Shown piece by piece: positions 1 through 7,340 of a stretch of 16,248 nt of DNA. Both the position numbers and the translations under genes were made by a program. The DNA lies in NCBI GenBank assembly GCA_016937315.1, contig JAFGWD010000007.1, positions 1 to 16,248 of the forward strand. Reading direction: 5' to 3'. The notes under the pieces were generated by a model. It was not told where the DNA came from and made no database searches. It saw only the letters and a list, made by a program, of their open reading frames with translations. The stretch's first letter is position 1; each line of letters starts with the position of its first letter. The DNA is from Rhodospirillaceae bacterium. GTDB lineage: Bacteria > Pseudomonadota > Alphaproteobacteria > Rhodospirillales > Rhodospirillaceae.

Positions 1-2863
1 AAGGGATGTCGGAGGCTGTAGCCGCTGTTTCCTGCGCACGCTCAAACCATTTATAGGCGGCTTCCCAGTTATCGAGCATTGCTTCACTGATGCCGGTCTC
101 GCGCGCGATAAAGGTGCGCTCGATCGGATCTTGGCTTTCGCTCTCGGCGGCAGTTATGAGCAGCGGTAGCGCGTTCACGTGGTCTCTACGGCGCCAGTGG
201 ATCTTTGCGCGGGCCCGAACCAGTGCTACGTCGTGCCCAATCCGATCTTCCACGTTGGTTAGGAGAGAGAGAGCCCGGTCGGCGTCGTTGCCGTTTTCGT
301 CGATGCAAATCGCCTGCGCGATCGCGCAGCGCGAGGCGAGTATAATGTTGCCCCATCCCATGGCTAGCTCGAATGAGGCACCGTAGTCTCGCTGCGCGGC
401 CTCCCAGTCGAAGTCCTCCTTGCGTGATTCTCGCATCCACCCGTGGTTGACAAGAACTGAAATGTCACAAACGCCAAGCTTAAACGAGGATAATACGCGT
501 TCGCGCGTAGCAGCATCTTCGCGGTCCAGTCTCTCCATTACCTCACGGAATCTCGCGACGGTTTTGATATTCTCCAGTTGACCGCCGAAGAGGACGCCGG
601 TCACATGCAGATCATTTCTGGCCTCTGTCCAGAGGTCTGCGCTCGCTGCCAATATCTGCGGCTCTGCGAGACAGAGGCGATCGAAGCGTAGGATGATCTC
701 AAACCAGTCGTCGAACAGCTCTCCTGCGCGCGGATGTAACAGCATCTTGGATAGCGCGATCGCCTCGAACAGTATTTTTCCTCTCACTGCGTGGCGCTCG
801 GTCTCCAACGCCTGCCAGCAGGCGCGCGCCTGCTGCGCGGTGCCACAAGGGATGAGCACCATTAGTTGGCAAAGGCGCATCATCGCCGACGCGGCGGCAT
901 CCTTGGCGAAGATCGGCCGATCGAACGGCAGGAACATCAACTCCGTTAAAAAGGGGGCCAGGACGTCGATCATCTCGGCGTTACAGATAACCACGCTATG
1001 CGCGAACGTGACGACGAGCTCAGTTTCCTCACTTCGGAGAGCATGATGCATCGCCACTGGTGCATCGGTGGCATCAAGCCGGGCTTTCATCATCGTGGCT
1101 TCTGCGACGCAGCGGTGGATGAGGCGACACTCCTCTTTCGATAGAACATCATCCGCCACGTCCTCGATCATTGGGGACACTCGCAACCTGTCGCGGCGGA
1201 ATGGCTCGATCCAGGGGCCTACGAGTTGATCAAGGACGAGACCACCACGCGAGATAGCAGGATCGAGGCCTGCGACCCTGATGGCGAGATCGCGGTCGAA
1301 CCCGCCGCGAATGAGGCTGATGCGAAGCAGCAAAGTTTGGGCGTTTTCCGGCAGTGCACCGACGAGCCGTTCACGAACCGCGCGACGTTCAGCGCCGAGT
1401 TCGGCACGAAGCTGCCCGCCGAGGATTGTTGCGAGAGCCCGACGTGCCCAGTTTGCTCCCTTCAGATAGAGCAATGCCGCCATTGTCATCTGGGGATGGC
1501 CGTCGGCGACAGCTCGGTAGATCACTCCGGCATACTTGGAATCGCCACCCATCTGAACGACGAGGTCGGCGACTTCGTCTTCATTCAGGTAGGGCACTTC
1601 AATTGGCGGTGCGGCGTCTGGTGCAAGTTGCTGCATCGTCGTGTTTGTTGGATTGCGATAGGTGGTGACGACCACCGTTCCATCGCGTCGGCGTAAGCTT
1701 ATCAACAGGCGAGCAAGCGCATCTCGGACCACTGGGTCGTCAAGTCCGTTCAGGTCGTCAAGAATCAGGTCGTTTCCGGGGGAAGCGGACAGCTCTCCGT
1801 GGAGGAGAGTGAGACGTGCCGCCGTTTCATCGGGTGAAAGACGCCGAAAATCGGCAATCGACCAGGGAGAGTTGCCTCGAGTGGCAACGAGTCTTGCAAC
1901 AATCGACTTTCCTATTCCCGTGGCACCGTAGATGATCGCAAGTCCGCAGGTGCGGCGCGCTATGTCGATGGTATCTACCAAAGATTCGCGGGGAACGCAG
2001 GTCATGGGGAGAGGAAATTCTTCCAATGGCACAAGCAGTGCCGTGCGGGAGATCGTGCTAGATGCCGATCCGGCCTGGTGTGCCGCTAATAGTTGCTCAA
2101 TGGGCACCTCGACCAACGCTGCCTTGTCGATTAACGATAACAGATCTGCCCTGCGGAGCGCGCGTTTGCCATTGGAAATCGCCGTTTGAAGCAGGTGCTC
2201 CAAAATCAAAGGCGTGAGTTTGCGCGCCGTTTGGCTCGTAAGACGTCTTGCCGTGGCGGCATATTCGATGATTCCCGCCTCGAAATCTGCCCGAATAGCA
2301 GTGAGATCCGGTGCGCCGCAGTGCCAATGCACTCGTTGCAGGAATTCGAGCCTGAAGTTCTCGTCAGGCAGCGACTTTAGGTGGGAATTCGTGGCCTCCT
2401 TCAGGTCGAGTGCCTCAATTAAGTTTCGTATCGGTGCTAAGTCTGTGCCTGCGGCAGCTCGCCGCCAGTATTCGAGGGCGGGCCGGCCATTGATCCGGTG
2501 TGCGTTCTCCCTCTCGAGTCCGATCGGCGACGTGGTGAGGTAATGTAGCGAGACGATCCGCCCCGGATTGCGCATCGTGAGGTCAACGAAGGAATCGATT
2601 GTGGCGCGTGCCCAGTGGGATTGCAGCGTGATGCCGCCGCTTACCTCCGTGTCCCTGACCTGCACGCCCTTCAACGCCTCACGCGTGGCGACAGCGTAAT
2701 CCTCGGCAACCTCGAGGTGGAGTTCGGCGCCATCGGGTAGCGCCAGCCAAGCGAGACCAGAGGCGTAGAGCTGATAGGCATATCCCCGCAATGCCGCGAC
2801 CGCCTGGCGCGCGGGATCACCGTTGGGCTCGTTGAGGCGCGGTCCTGAACCGAAGATATCCAT
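1..2863 (-). CDS. AVAST-like STAND NTPase with N-terminal DUF4297/Cap4-like nuclease-type domain (3' end outside window)
   Basis: An uninterrupted frame runs from ATG 2863 to the window edge, at least 954 codons, with no stop reached. An in-frame TAG four codons upstream and a GAGGGG ribosome site fix the start. Residues ~24-120 resemble the DUF4297/Cap4 dsDNA-nuclease fold: RGYAYQ (26-31), LEVAEDYAV (50-58), VQVRDT (67-72) and YLTTSPIG (108-115). A P-loop GATGIGKS is at 313-320, a Walker B LILDD at 366-370, and a sensor-like VVVTTYRNP at 397-405. The rest is helical, and its last ~40 visible residues read like a TPR. Nuclease plus STAND ATPase plus long helical sensor is the known layout of Avs antiphage proteins, which cut DNA after recognising a phage protein. 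Function here is inferred. The family lysine of QxK is arginine (R70), so cleavage is uncertain. A different STAND-type regulator is the main alternative. Confidence 0.75.
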   Translation of the reverse strand, partial: MDIFGSGPRLNEPNGDPARQAVAALRGYAYQLYASGLAWLALPDGAELHLEVAEDYAVATREALKGVQVRDTEVSGGITLQSHWARATIDSFVDLTMRNPGRIVSLHYLTTSPIGLERENAHRINGRPALEYWRRAAAGTDLAPIRNLIEALDLKEATNSHLKSLPDENFRLEFLQRVHWHCGAPDLTAIRADFEAGIIEYAATARRLTSQTARKLTPLILEHLLQTAISNGKRALRRADLLSLIDKAALVEVPIEQLLAAHQAGSASSTISRTALLVPLEEFPLPMTCVPRESLVDTIDIARRTCGLAIIYGATGIGKSIVARLVATRGNSPWSIADFRRLSPDETAARLTLLHGELSASPGNDLILDDLNGLDDPVVRDALARLLISLRRRDGTVVVTTYRNPTNTTMQQLAPDAAPPIEVPYLNEDEVADLVVQMGGDSKYAGVIYRAVADGHPQMTMAALLYLKGANWARRALATILGGQLRAELGAERRAVRERLVGALPENAQTLLLRISLIRGGFDRDLAIRVAGLDPAISRGGLVLDQLVGPWIEPFRRDRLRVSPMIEDVADDVLSKEECRLIHRCVAEATMMKARLDATDAPVAMHHALRSEETELVVTFAHSVVICNAEMIDVLAPFLTELMFLPFDRPIFAKDAAASAMMRLCQLMVLIPCGTAQQARACWQALETERHAVRGKILFEAIALSKMLLHPRAGELFDDWFEIILRFDRLCLAEPQILAASADLWTEARNDLHVTGVLFGGQLENIKTVARFREVMERLDREDAATRERVLSSFKLGVCDISVLVNHGWMRESRKEDFDWEAAQRDYGASFELAMGWGNIILASRCAIAQAICIDENGNDADRALSLLTNVEDRIGHDVALVRARAKIHWRRRDHVNALPLLITAAESESQDPIERTFIARETGISEAMLDNWEAAYKWFERAQETAATASDIP

Positions 2864-3094
2864 CCAGCCCCTCTAGCGCGGCCAATTAGCGATGGCAGCA
2901 GTGTTTTTAACGCCGATCCGCTTCATTCCAAAATCCGGGGTTCGATGGAGTGGCTTTAGCCTGCTCGTAATTTGCCGAGGACGCTCGGCCTGGTTGTAGA
3001 CAGGCTGGAGTCCTGTCCTCTGGGGTGTGAACATTAGGTGTGTGCCACAATCGCTACAGCATTAGAAAAAGATGGCGCGGAAATTCCTACGCGC
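2864..3094 (-). promoter_or_regulatory. Leader of the STAND gene with two hairpins and a weak promoter candidate
   Basis: This gene-free stretch separates the ATPase remnant from the STAND gene. It holds two adjacent perfect hairpins, GCCGAG/CTCGGC (2974-2989, loop 4) and GACAGG/CCTGTC (2999-3017, loop 7). Neither has a T-run, so neither is a standard terminator. Closer to the start on the minus strand, TTGGAA and TAAAAA lie 16 bases apart, a weak sigma-70-like pair. No operator or small gene was recognised. Confidence 0.25.
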
Positions 3095-3697
3095 TTAGTC
3101 CCCATGGTTTAGGTTTATTTGGTCGAAGAGAGATTCCACACTATCTGGCTGCAAAGCCCACCGATAGGCGGGATGAATTTCCCATGAGTAACCAAAGTCT
3201 AGATTTTGGTCGAAGAGAAACCTGCTTTGATCAAAAAATTTTCTGTCTACCAGTTCGCCTTCTAGGTCTTTTCTGGCAATTATGAAATCTATCTTGTACA
3301 GAAATTGGCCGACGGATCGCGTCGATACGATATTATTATTTGTAAATTTAACACGCACACCTTGAAGTACGTTTGAAATTTTCTTGTCGATTTCCGCTTG
3401 GGTGAATAAATAGGAATGGGATGCTTTTTGCCCACCTTTCCCTGCCTTGGAGACGGTAGGCTTCATTGCTAAAAGGAGGCGCTTTAGCTCTGGGAGCTCC
3501 GACGAGAATTCATTAATAATATCCTGCAGTCTCTCTGCGGAATATGTAGAGAACGTTCCCTGGAGGTCAGAGGTCGTAATGATTTCGTGGTCGTTCTGGT
3601 AGGCTAGTCGCGCAGCTCCACCAAGAAGTTTCACCAGGTCTCTCGGGCGTTTTCGTTGAAGTGACATCAATATTCTGTGTATTGGGTGACCTGCCAT
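3095..3697 (-). pseudogene. 3' remnant of a probable Sll1717-type P-loop ATPase, truncated by the IS
   Basis: About 196 native residues survive (3686-3095). The ATG at 3697 and the first codons come from the IS end. Visible blocks are KRPRDLVKLL near the start, a helical segment ending YSAERLQDIINEF, and a C-terminal WEIHPAYRWALQ. From memory this matches the C-terminal part of P-loop ATPases of the Sll1717 type, whose RPRDL and WxIHPAFR-like blocks follow the NTPase core. No Walker motif remains, so ATPase activity must be lost. Base composition is visibly richer in A and T than the STAND gene or the IS, suggesting another donor. A 200-residue fragment could still be made, because the ATG lies 7 bases after the orfB stop. 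The family call is moderate; truncation is clear. Confidence 0.6.
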
Positions 3698-3724
3698 GGA
3701 ACTTTCATCCGGCCGAAAGTAGAG
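3687..3724. repeat. IS left terminal inverted repeat
   Basis: The repeat starts TGACCTGCCATGG and ends AAGTAGAG. It matches the right repeat exactly over the first 10 bases and imperfectly over about 38. Its CCATGG carries, on the minus strand, the ATG that opens the downstream ATPase remnant. Confidence 0.85.
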
Positions 3725-4631
3725 CCTTTGCCAAAGTTACGCCGTCGGGCGTGGTTTGAGCAATGGGGGTAGTCCCGGAGCCCGGAACGGGCGGAGGGAC
3801 TGCCCCCATTGCCTTGAGTTCGACGGCACGTGCCGCCGGGGTTTGATATCCCAGAGCCGAATGTGGTCTGGTGGTGTTGTAGTCGGTCCGCCAAGTGGCG
3901 ATCACGGCGCGAGCCTGAGCCATGCTGGTGAAGACCGTCTCGTTCAGAAGTTCGTCCCGCATCCGTCCGTTGAAGCTCTCGACATAGCCATTCTGCATCG
4001 GCTTGCCGGGCGCGATATAGTGCCACTCGATCCGCTGATCCTGAGACCATTTCAGCACGGCGTTGGACGTGAGTTCGGTGCCGTTGTCGGAGACGATCAT
4101 TCCGGGCTTGCCGTGCCTTGCCACCAAGGCAGCCAGTTCGCGGACCACCCGCACGCCGGAGATCGAGGTGTCGGGAACCGCAGCCAGACACTCCCGCGTC
4201 ACGTCGTCGACGACATTGAGCACGCGGAAGCGCCGACCGTTGTCCAGTTGGTCATGCACGAAGTCGAGAGACCAGCGGGCATTGGGAACGGCTTCCACCA
4301 GGATCGGCGCTCGCGTGCCGATCGCCTTGCGGCGGGTCCGTCTCCGGCGCACTGCCAAGCCTTCTTCCCGATACAGACGGTAAATGCGGGTGATCCCGGA
4401 AGCCTCGCCATCTCGGCGCAGCAGGACGAACAGACGCCGGTAGCCGAAACGCCTCCACTCTTGAGCGAGGTCGCGCAGGCGTTCCCGTAGCTCTTCGTCG
4501 GCAGGGCGGATGGAGCGGTAGCGGACCGTCGTTCGATCTGCTCCGATCACCGTGCAGGCCCGTCGCTCGCTCATCTCGAACTCACTTCGCAGATGTGCGA
4601 CAGCTTCCCGCTTCGCGGCGGGCCCTACCAT
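3705..4631 (-). CDS. IS3-family transposase OrfB (DDE integrase)
   Basis: This is the catalytic part of the IS transposase, which cuts and joins the element's ends. Residues 1-100 carry helical HTH_21-type sequence, followed by an rve/DDE core. The triad is D123 (WSLDFVHD), D182 (VSDNGTE) and E218 (GYVESFNGRMRDELLNE). The D182-E218 spacing of 35 residues is the standard DD35E arrangement. At 308 residues it has the usual length. The frame is -1 relative to orfA and overlaps it; the ATG at 4631 lies inside the slippage run, so the active product is probably an OrfAB fusion made by -1 frameshifting. No internal stop or frameshift was seen. Confidence 0.93.
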   Translation of the reverse strand: MVGPAAKREAVAHLRSEFEMSERRACTVIGADRTTVRYRSIRPADEELRERLRDLAQEWRRFGYRRLFVLLRRDGEASGITRIYRLYREEGLAVRRRRTRRKAIGTRAPILVEAVPNARWSLDFVHDQLDNGRRFRVLNVVDDVTRECLAAVPDTSISGVRVVRELAALVARHGKPGMIVSDNGTELTSNAVLKWSQDQRIEWHYIAPGKPMQNGYVESFNGRMRDELLNETVFTSMAQARAVIATWRTDYNTTRPHSALGYQTPAARAVELKAMGAVPPPVPGSGTTPIAQTTPDGVTLAKALLSAG

Positions 4632-4891
4632 TTTTTTCCAAGAAGATCGCGGAGCGCGGCCTCGTTCAGCATCGATTCCGCCAACAGCTTCTTCAGCCGG
4701 GCGTTCTCATCCTCCAGCGCCTTCAGACGCCGGGCCTCCGAGACATCAAGGCCGCCATACTTGGCTTTCCACTTGTAGAACGTCGCGCTCGACACCCCGT
4801 GTCGGCGACACACGTCCGCTGTCGTCGCACCCGCCTCCTGCTCCTTCAAGATGCCGATGATCTGCTCTTCTGAAAACCTGCTCCGCTTCAT
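4625..4891 (-). CDS. IS3-family transposase OrfA (HTH, leucine-zipper subunit)
   Basis: This is the 88-residue DNA-binding subunit of the IS. It starts MKRSRFSEEQIIGILKEQ, has a helix-turn-helix around residues 8-45 (ATTADVCRRHGVSSATFYKW), and a coiled coil near 55-75 (LKALEDENARLKKLL), as in Transposase_8/HTH_Tnp_1 proteins. A GGGAGA ribosome site lies about 8 bases before ATG 4891. It ends KKW then TAG, just after the A7 slip site. OrfA binds the terminal repeats and, in known IS3 elements, OrfA alone tempers transposition while OrfAB carries it out. Confidence 0.93.
   Translation of the reverse strand: MKRSRFSEEQIIGILKEQEAGATTADVCRRHGVSSATFYKWKAKYGGLDVSEARRLKALEDENARLKKLLAESMLNEAALRDLLGKKW
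4631..4637 (-). promoter_or_regulatory. Programmed -1 frameshift site (A7) of the IS transposase
   Basis: On the minus strand orfA reads GGA AAA AAA TGG TAG. Slipping back one base on the seven A residues gives AAA AAA ATG GTA, the orfB frame. A stop directly after a poly-A heptamer is the standard IS3-family signal for making OrfAB. Confidence 0.8.
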
Positions 4892-4916
4892 AAGACCGTC
4901 TCCCTGCTGGGCCGGA

Positions 4917-4955
4917 CTCTACTTCAAATTGGAGGAAGATTCCCGTGGCAGGTCA
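4917..4955. repeat. IS right terminal inverted repeat
   Basis: Read on the minus strand from 4955 it starts TGACCTGCCACGG and ends AAGTAGAG, pairing with the left repeat. The truncated upstream gene reads about ten codons into this repeat and stops at TGA 4924-4926. Confidence 0.85.
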
Positions 4956-5496
4956 CTGCCCAATAATTCATGCGGCGTTTTTCATCTATGTTAGGGGCTC
5001 GGATGTAGGCGCGGTATTCGGTCGCGTATTGTGAGACCTCGTCCGAGAAGTAGAGGTCGACGCTCGCCAATGTCCCGATTACTTTTTGCTTTACGTTGCT
5101 GTATTGGTTTGAGGATTCAGCAAAAACGGCGTCTTTGGGCGAGAGGCCGAGGCGTTCCATCGTCTTGACAAAATCGGCAGTAGCCGCTTCTGGGGAGTTT
5201 CCAGACGCTTGGGCTATAAGGCCTAGCGCCCCTCTCATTGCTTCGAATTCGGATGCCATGAGAAACTTGGTTTCGGCATCCATTATCGCTTCATTGCCTT
5301 CTGCAATTTCGCGGATGAGGTTATTGCGATGCTCCGCCTTCAAAACCTCTGCCTGCGATGCGGCTTCAATGCTGACGTCATAGTAATGAAAATATGTGTT
5401 GATTCCGCTTGATGTAATAATTCCGAGAGTGTATGAGGCCGATCCAAATATTACGGTGAAAATTTTAGGGTGTGACTTTATTCTCTGTGAGAGCAT
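4924..5496 (-). pseudogene. 5' remnant of a membrane-anchored helical protein of unknown family, truncated by the IS
   Basis: About 180 native residues are left (5496-4956); the last ten codons are IS sequence ending in TGA. A hydrophobic stretch at residues ~12-32 (KIFTVIFGSASYTLGIITSS) could be a single N-terminal membrane anchor. The remainder is charged and largely helical (AEVLKAEHRNNLIREIAEGN), possibly coiled coil, and probably cytoplasmic. No Shine-Dalgarno was found before ATG 5496; two ATGs within 20 bases upstream are out of frame. I do not recognise the family. It carries no P-loop or catalytic motif and does not resemble the N-terminus expected of the ATPase remnant across the IS, so the two are likely different genes. 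Its neighbours suggest a defence-type locus, but this is context only. Confidence 0.6.
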
Positions 5497-5598
5497 TCTG
5501 ATTTAACCATTTTCATTGGGAATGGCACGAACAGGCACAACATTCTCCAGTCTTATAGCTTCTGGATGAAGAGATTAAACGCTCACCAGCTAGGTATT

Positions 5599-7077
5599 TC
5601 AATCCTGAATGGTGCGGTTGGTGGAGAGATGAAGCTTCTGTCGAACAAGTGCGTCGATCCAAGTTCCGACCCCTTCACCTGCTCGATGAGCGGCTATCCG
5701 GGCAGCGGCTTTGACTTCTGGGGAGACGCCATCAAGCTTCCAGTAGCGCCCGTTTCCCCAAGACGCGCCATTGCCAGTTCGCTCGGCCAGAGTGCTGACG
5801 GAACCGGCCTTGGTGCCCAGTAATTGGGCCAGCGCGCGGCGGGTAGCACGTTGGCCTTTGTTGTGGAGTATCTCTTTAGCTGCAGCTACTTCTTGGTCTC
5901 CTGCGTGTCGCCCCGACGGTTCTCGCAGATAATTTTCCACAACATGAGCGTAAGCGAATGGGTAAGCGTGTGGCGATTTTTTCAGAAGGTCACGGCTGCT
6001 CATGTTGAGCGCTTCGGCGGCGGCGACAAACCGTGTCGGCCATTCGTCCATGAGCCAACTAGCCATAGGCACTAGAACGCTCCTGGCGCGAGGGGAGAGC
6101 AGGGCGCCCTCGCGGGCGCGAGGAATGCTCTCCGGTTTTATTGCCAATGTTGGTTCGTGAGCCGAAACCCAAGTCCGTAGGGCATGGGCGTGATGGCCGC
6201 AAGTAAGGAGTCGGTTCAGATGGGCCAGAATCGCAAAGACTAAGAACGCATAAACGGGACCGTATTCGCCCATGAACGCCCATCCCTGGGATGCGATCTG
6301 CAATAGTCTGGCCTGGGTCGGTAATGGGTCAATCGGCGGTGCGCAAGGAGAGGCCTGTCGCAAATCGTACCCACAAGCCCAGCAGGTGATTGCTCCGCGA
6401 CCAAATTGGCGGAGGACATTGAGAGGTTCATTGCAGGCAGGGCAACGGTCCAACAGCAAATTGCCGTGCGTCGGGCAGGCGGAAACGAACATCAGGCGCC
6501 ACGTAAGGCGTAGGTAAGGTGTGTTTGGCGTTGCTAAACACCGAGGGCATAGTTGCTGGCCGTAACATCGTTTTCCGTTTCGACGGCCTACCGGGTATAA
6601 CCACTGTAGCTTGTGAATGCCGTCGTCTTCGGCAAAGACGTTTCCGCTCCAGCGTTGGAAGGTGGTTTGACGTAGTAGTTCGGGATCGATGTCCGCAGCT
6701 TCGGCGACACGCCCAATCGAATGATCATCGACGTAACGATCAAGGTCCCCTGGATCGCGGTCCTGCCCAGGCTCCATCGCCCGATACAGGTCGCTAGGTC
6801 GCAGGCCATTTGCCCATGCTGCGCGAGAAAACCAGGAAGAGTATGATTCGTCGTCCTCCAATAATGGGCGGACAGGCCACGATTCCGGCTTCCTCACTAC
6901 ATCCTCCCTTAGAAGAGGCGTAAATTCGTTGCCGCGGCTGTTCAGAACATGGTGCTCTGGATGCATGAGGCAAGGAGATGGAACTATCTCCCATCCCTCT
7001 TGGAGCCGTAATCTGGAATATTCGTGATCTACCTTCTGAGTGTGGGCCGTGTGTCGCGTGCCCAGGAGCTCGAGCAT
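5599..7077 (-). CDS. tniQ: TniQ/TnsD-family protein, orphan, at the island edge
   Basis: TniQ/TnsD proteins choose the target site for Tn7- and Tn5053-type transposition by binding DNA and contacting the AAA+ regulator. Residues ~70-105 give the family opening (LLEDDESYSSWFSRAAWANG), followed by a Cys/His zinc-ribbon region: C177-x2-C180, C201-x2-H204, C212-x2-C215, C232-x2-C235. The C-terminal ~250 residues are helical and probably bind DNA. Length is 492, with about 65 residues ahead of the usual start; the ribosome site before ATG 7077 is weak, so a later start such as M38 is possible. No tniA, tniB or tnsABC lies in the window, so it is an orphan or its partners lie beyond the left edge. 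It may be a remnant of the element that delivered this island. Confidence 0.85.
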   Translation of the reverse strand: MLELLGTRHTAHTQKVDHEYSRLRLQEGWEIVPSPCLMHPEHHVLNSRGNEFTPLLREDVVRKPESWPVRPLLEDDESYSSWFSRAAWANGLRPSDLYRAMEPGQDRDPGDLDRYVDDHSIGRVAEAADIDPELLRQTTFQRWSGNVFAEDDGIHKLQWLYPVGRRNGKRCYGQQLCPRCLATPNTPYLRLTWRLMFVSACPTHGNLLLDRCPACNEPLNVLRQFGRGAITCWACGYDLRQASPCAPPIDPLPTQARLLQIASQGWAFMGEYGPVYAFLVFAILAHLNRLLTCGHHAHALRTWVSAHEPTLAIKPESIPRAREGALLSPRARSVLVPMASWLMDEWPTRFVAAAEALNMSSRDLLKKSPHAYPFAYAHVVENYLREPSGRHAGDQEVAAAKEILHNKGQRATRRALAQLLGTKAGSVSTLAERTGNGASWGNGRYWKLDGVSPEVKAAARIAAHRAGEGVGTWIDALVRQKLHLSTNRTIQD

Positions 7078-7088
7078 TCAACCCAAAT

Positions 7089-7102
7089 CTGAGAATTTTC
7101 AG
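7089..7102. promoter_or_regulatory. Near-perfect palindrome just upstream of tniQ
   Basis: CTGAGAATTTTCAG matches its own reverse complement at 12 of 14 positions and starts 12 bases before the tniQ ATG. It could be an operator, or part of a transposon end: its ATTTTCAGAA part resembles, from memory, the Tn402/Tn5053 terminal repeat. Confidence 0.25.
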
Positions 7103-7153
7103 AATGTAGAACTCTGTTATGGTGATATTTCACGAATATGTGGTTTGAGAGCC

Positions 7154-7300
7154 TCAACCTAGGGCTCGAACTTCACTAAACATAAATGCGGGAACCGTCA
7201 ATTTCCGTTTCTTTCCACAGCGTTTGCAGCAACCGTGTTTGTCGGTTTTGCCGCAGGGGCCGTCTTTTTTGCATGTGGCGGATGCGGTGGATTTTCCCAT
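7154..7300 (-). CDS. Small Cys-rich, Lys-rich protein (48 aa), unknown
   Basis: ATG 7300 is preceded by AGGA with 7-base spacing, and a promoter-like pair lies further upstream. The product has five cysteines (C10, C16, C24, C25, C28) within 19 residues, then a basic run (CGKKRKL). Such spacing suggests metal binding, but I do not recognise a family. The last ~15 residues (VPAFMFSEVRALG) are unlike the Cys-rich part and lie where the accessory island begins, so the original 3' end may have been replaced at the junction. It is divergent from the downstream operon. The alternative is a chance ORF; the good ribosome site and clustered cysteines argue against that. Confidence 0.45.
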   Translation of the reverse strand: MGKSTASATCKKDGPCGKTDKHGCCKRCGKKRKLTVPAFMFSEVRALG

Positions 7301-7340
7301 TGGTTTTTCCTGTTCTGAGTTGCGAACGACTCCTAATTAA

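Larger units (their letters stand above)
3687..4955 (-). mobile_element. Complete IS3-family insertion sequence (IS407-like group), 1269 bp
   Basis: The element has terminal inverted repeats that both start TGACCTGCCA, an orfA/orfB pair in overlapping frames with an A7 slippage run, and a full DDE integrase core, so it looks intact. OrfA (KRSRFSEEQI type) suggests the IS407 group, which usually makes 4-bp target duplications. None is present: the outer bases are TGGG on the left and CTGC on the right. The element lies in the same orientation as the surrounding genes and separates remnants of two unrelated proteins. Confidence 0.9.

Noticed and set aside
693..2543. Several plus-strand frames of 60-160 codons
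   Set aside because: All lie antisense to the continuous STAND frame, which is open over its full length and has ordered motifs.
3756..4490. 244-codon plus-strand frame across the IS
   Set aside because: It is antisense to orfB, whose DDE core is clear; the translated sequence has no family-like features.
5497..5598. Possible small gene or terminator between tniQ and the membrane-protein remnant
   Set aside because: The 102 bases hold only short frames without ribosome sites and no GC-rich hairpin with a T-run.
7150..7169. Possible tRNA 3' end (GTTCGAGCCC on the minus strand) as an integration site
   Set aside because: Only a T-arm-like string is present; no cloverleaf, acceptor stem or anticodon arm could be built around it.
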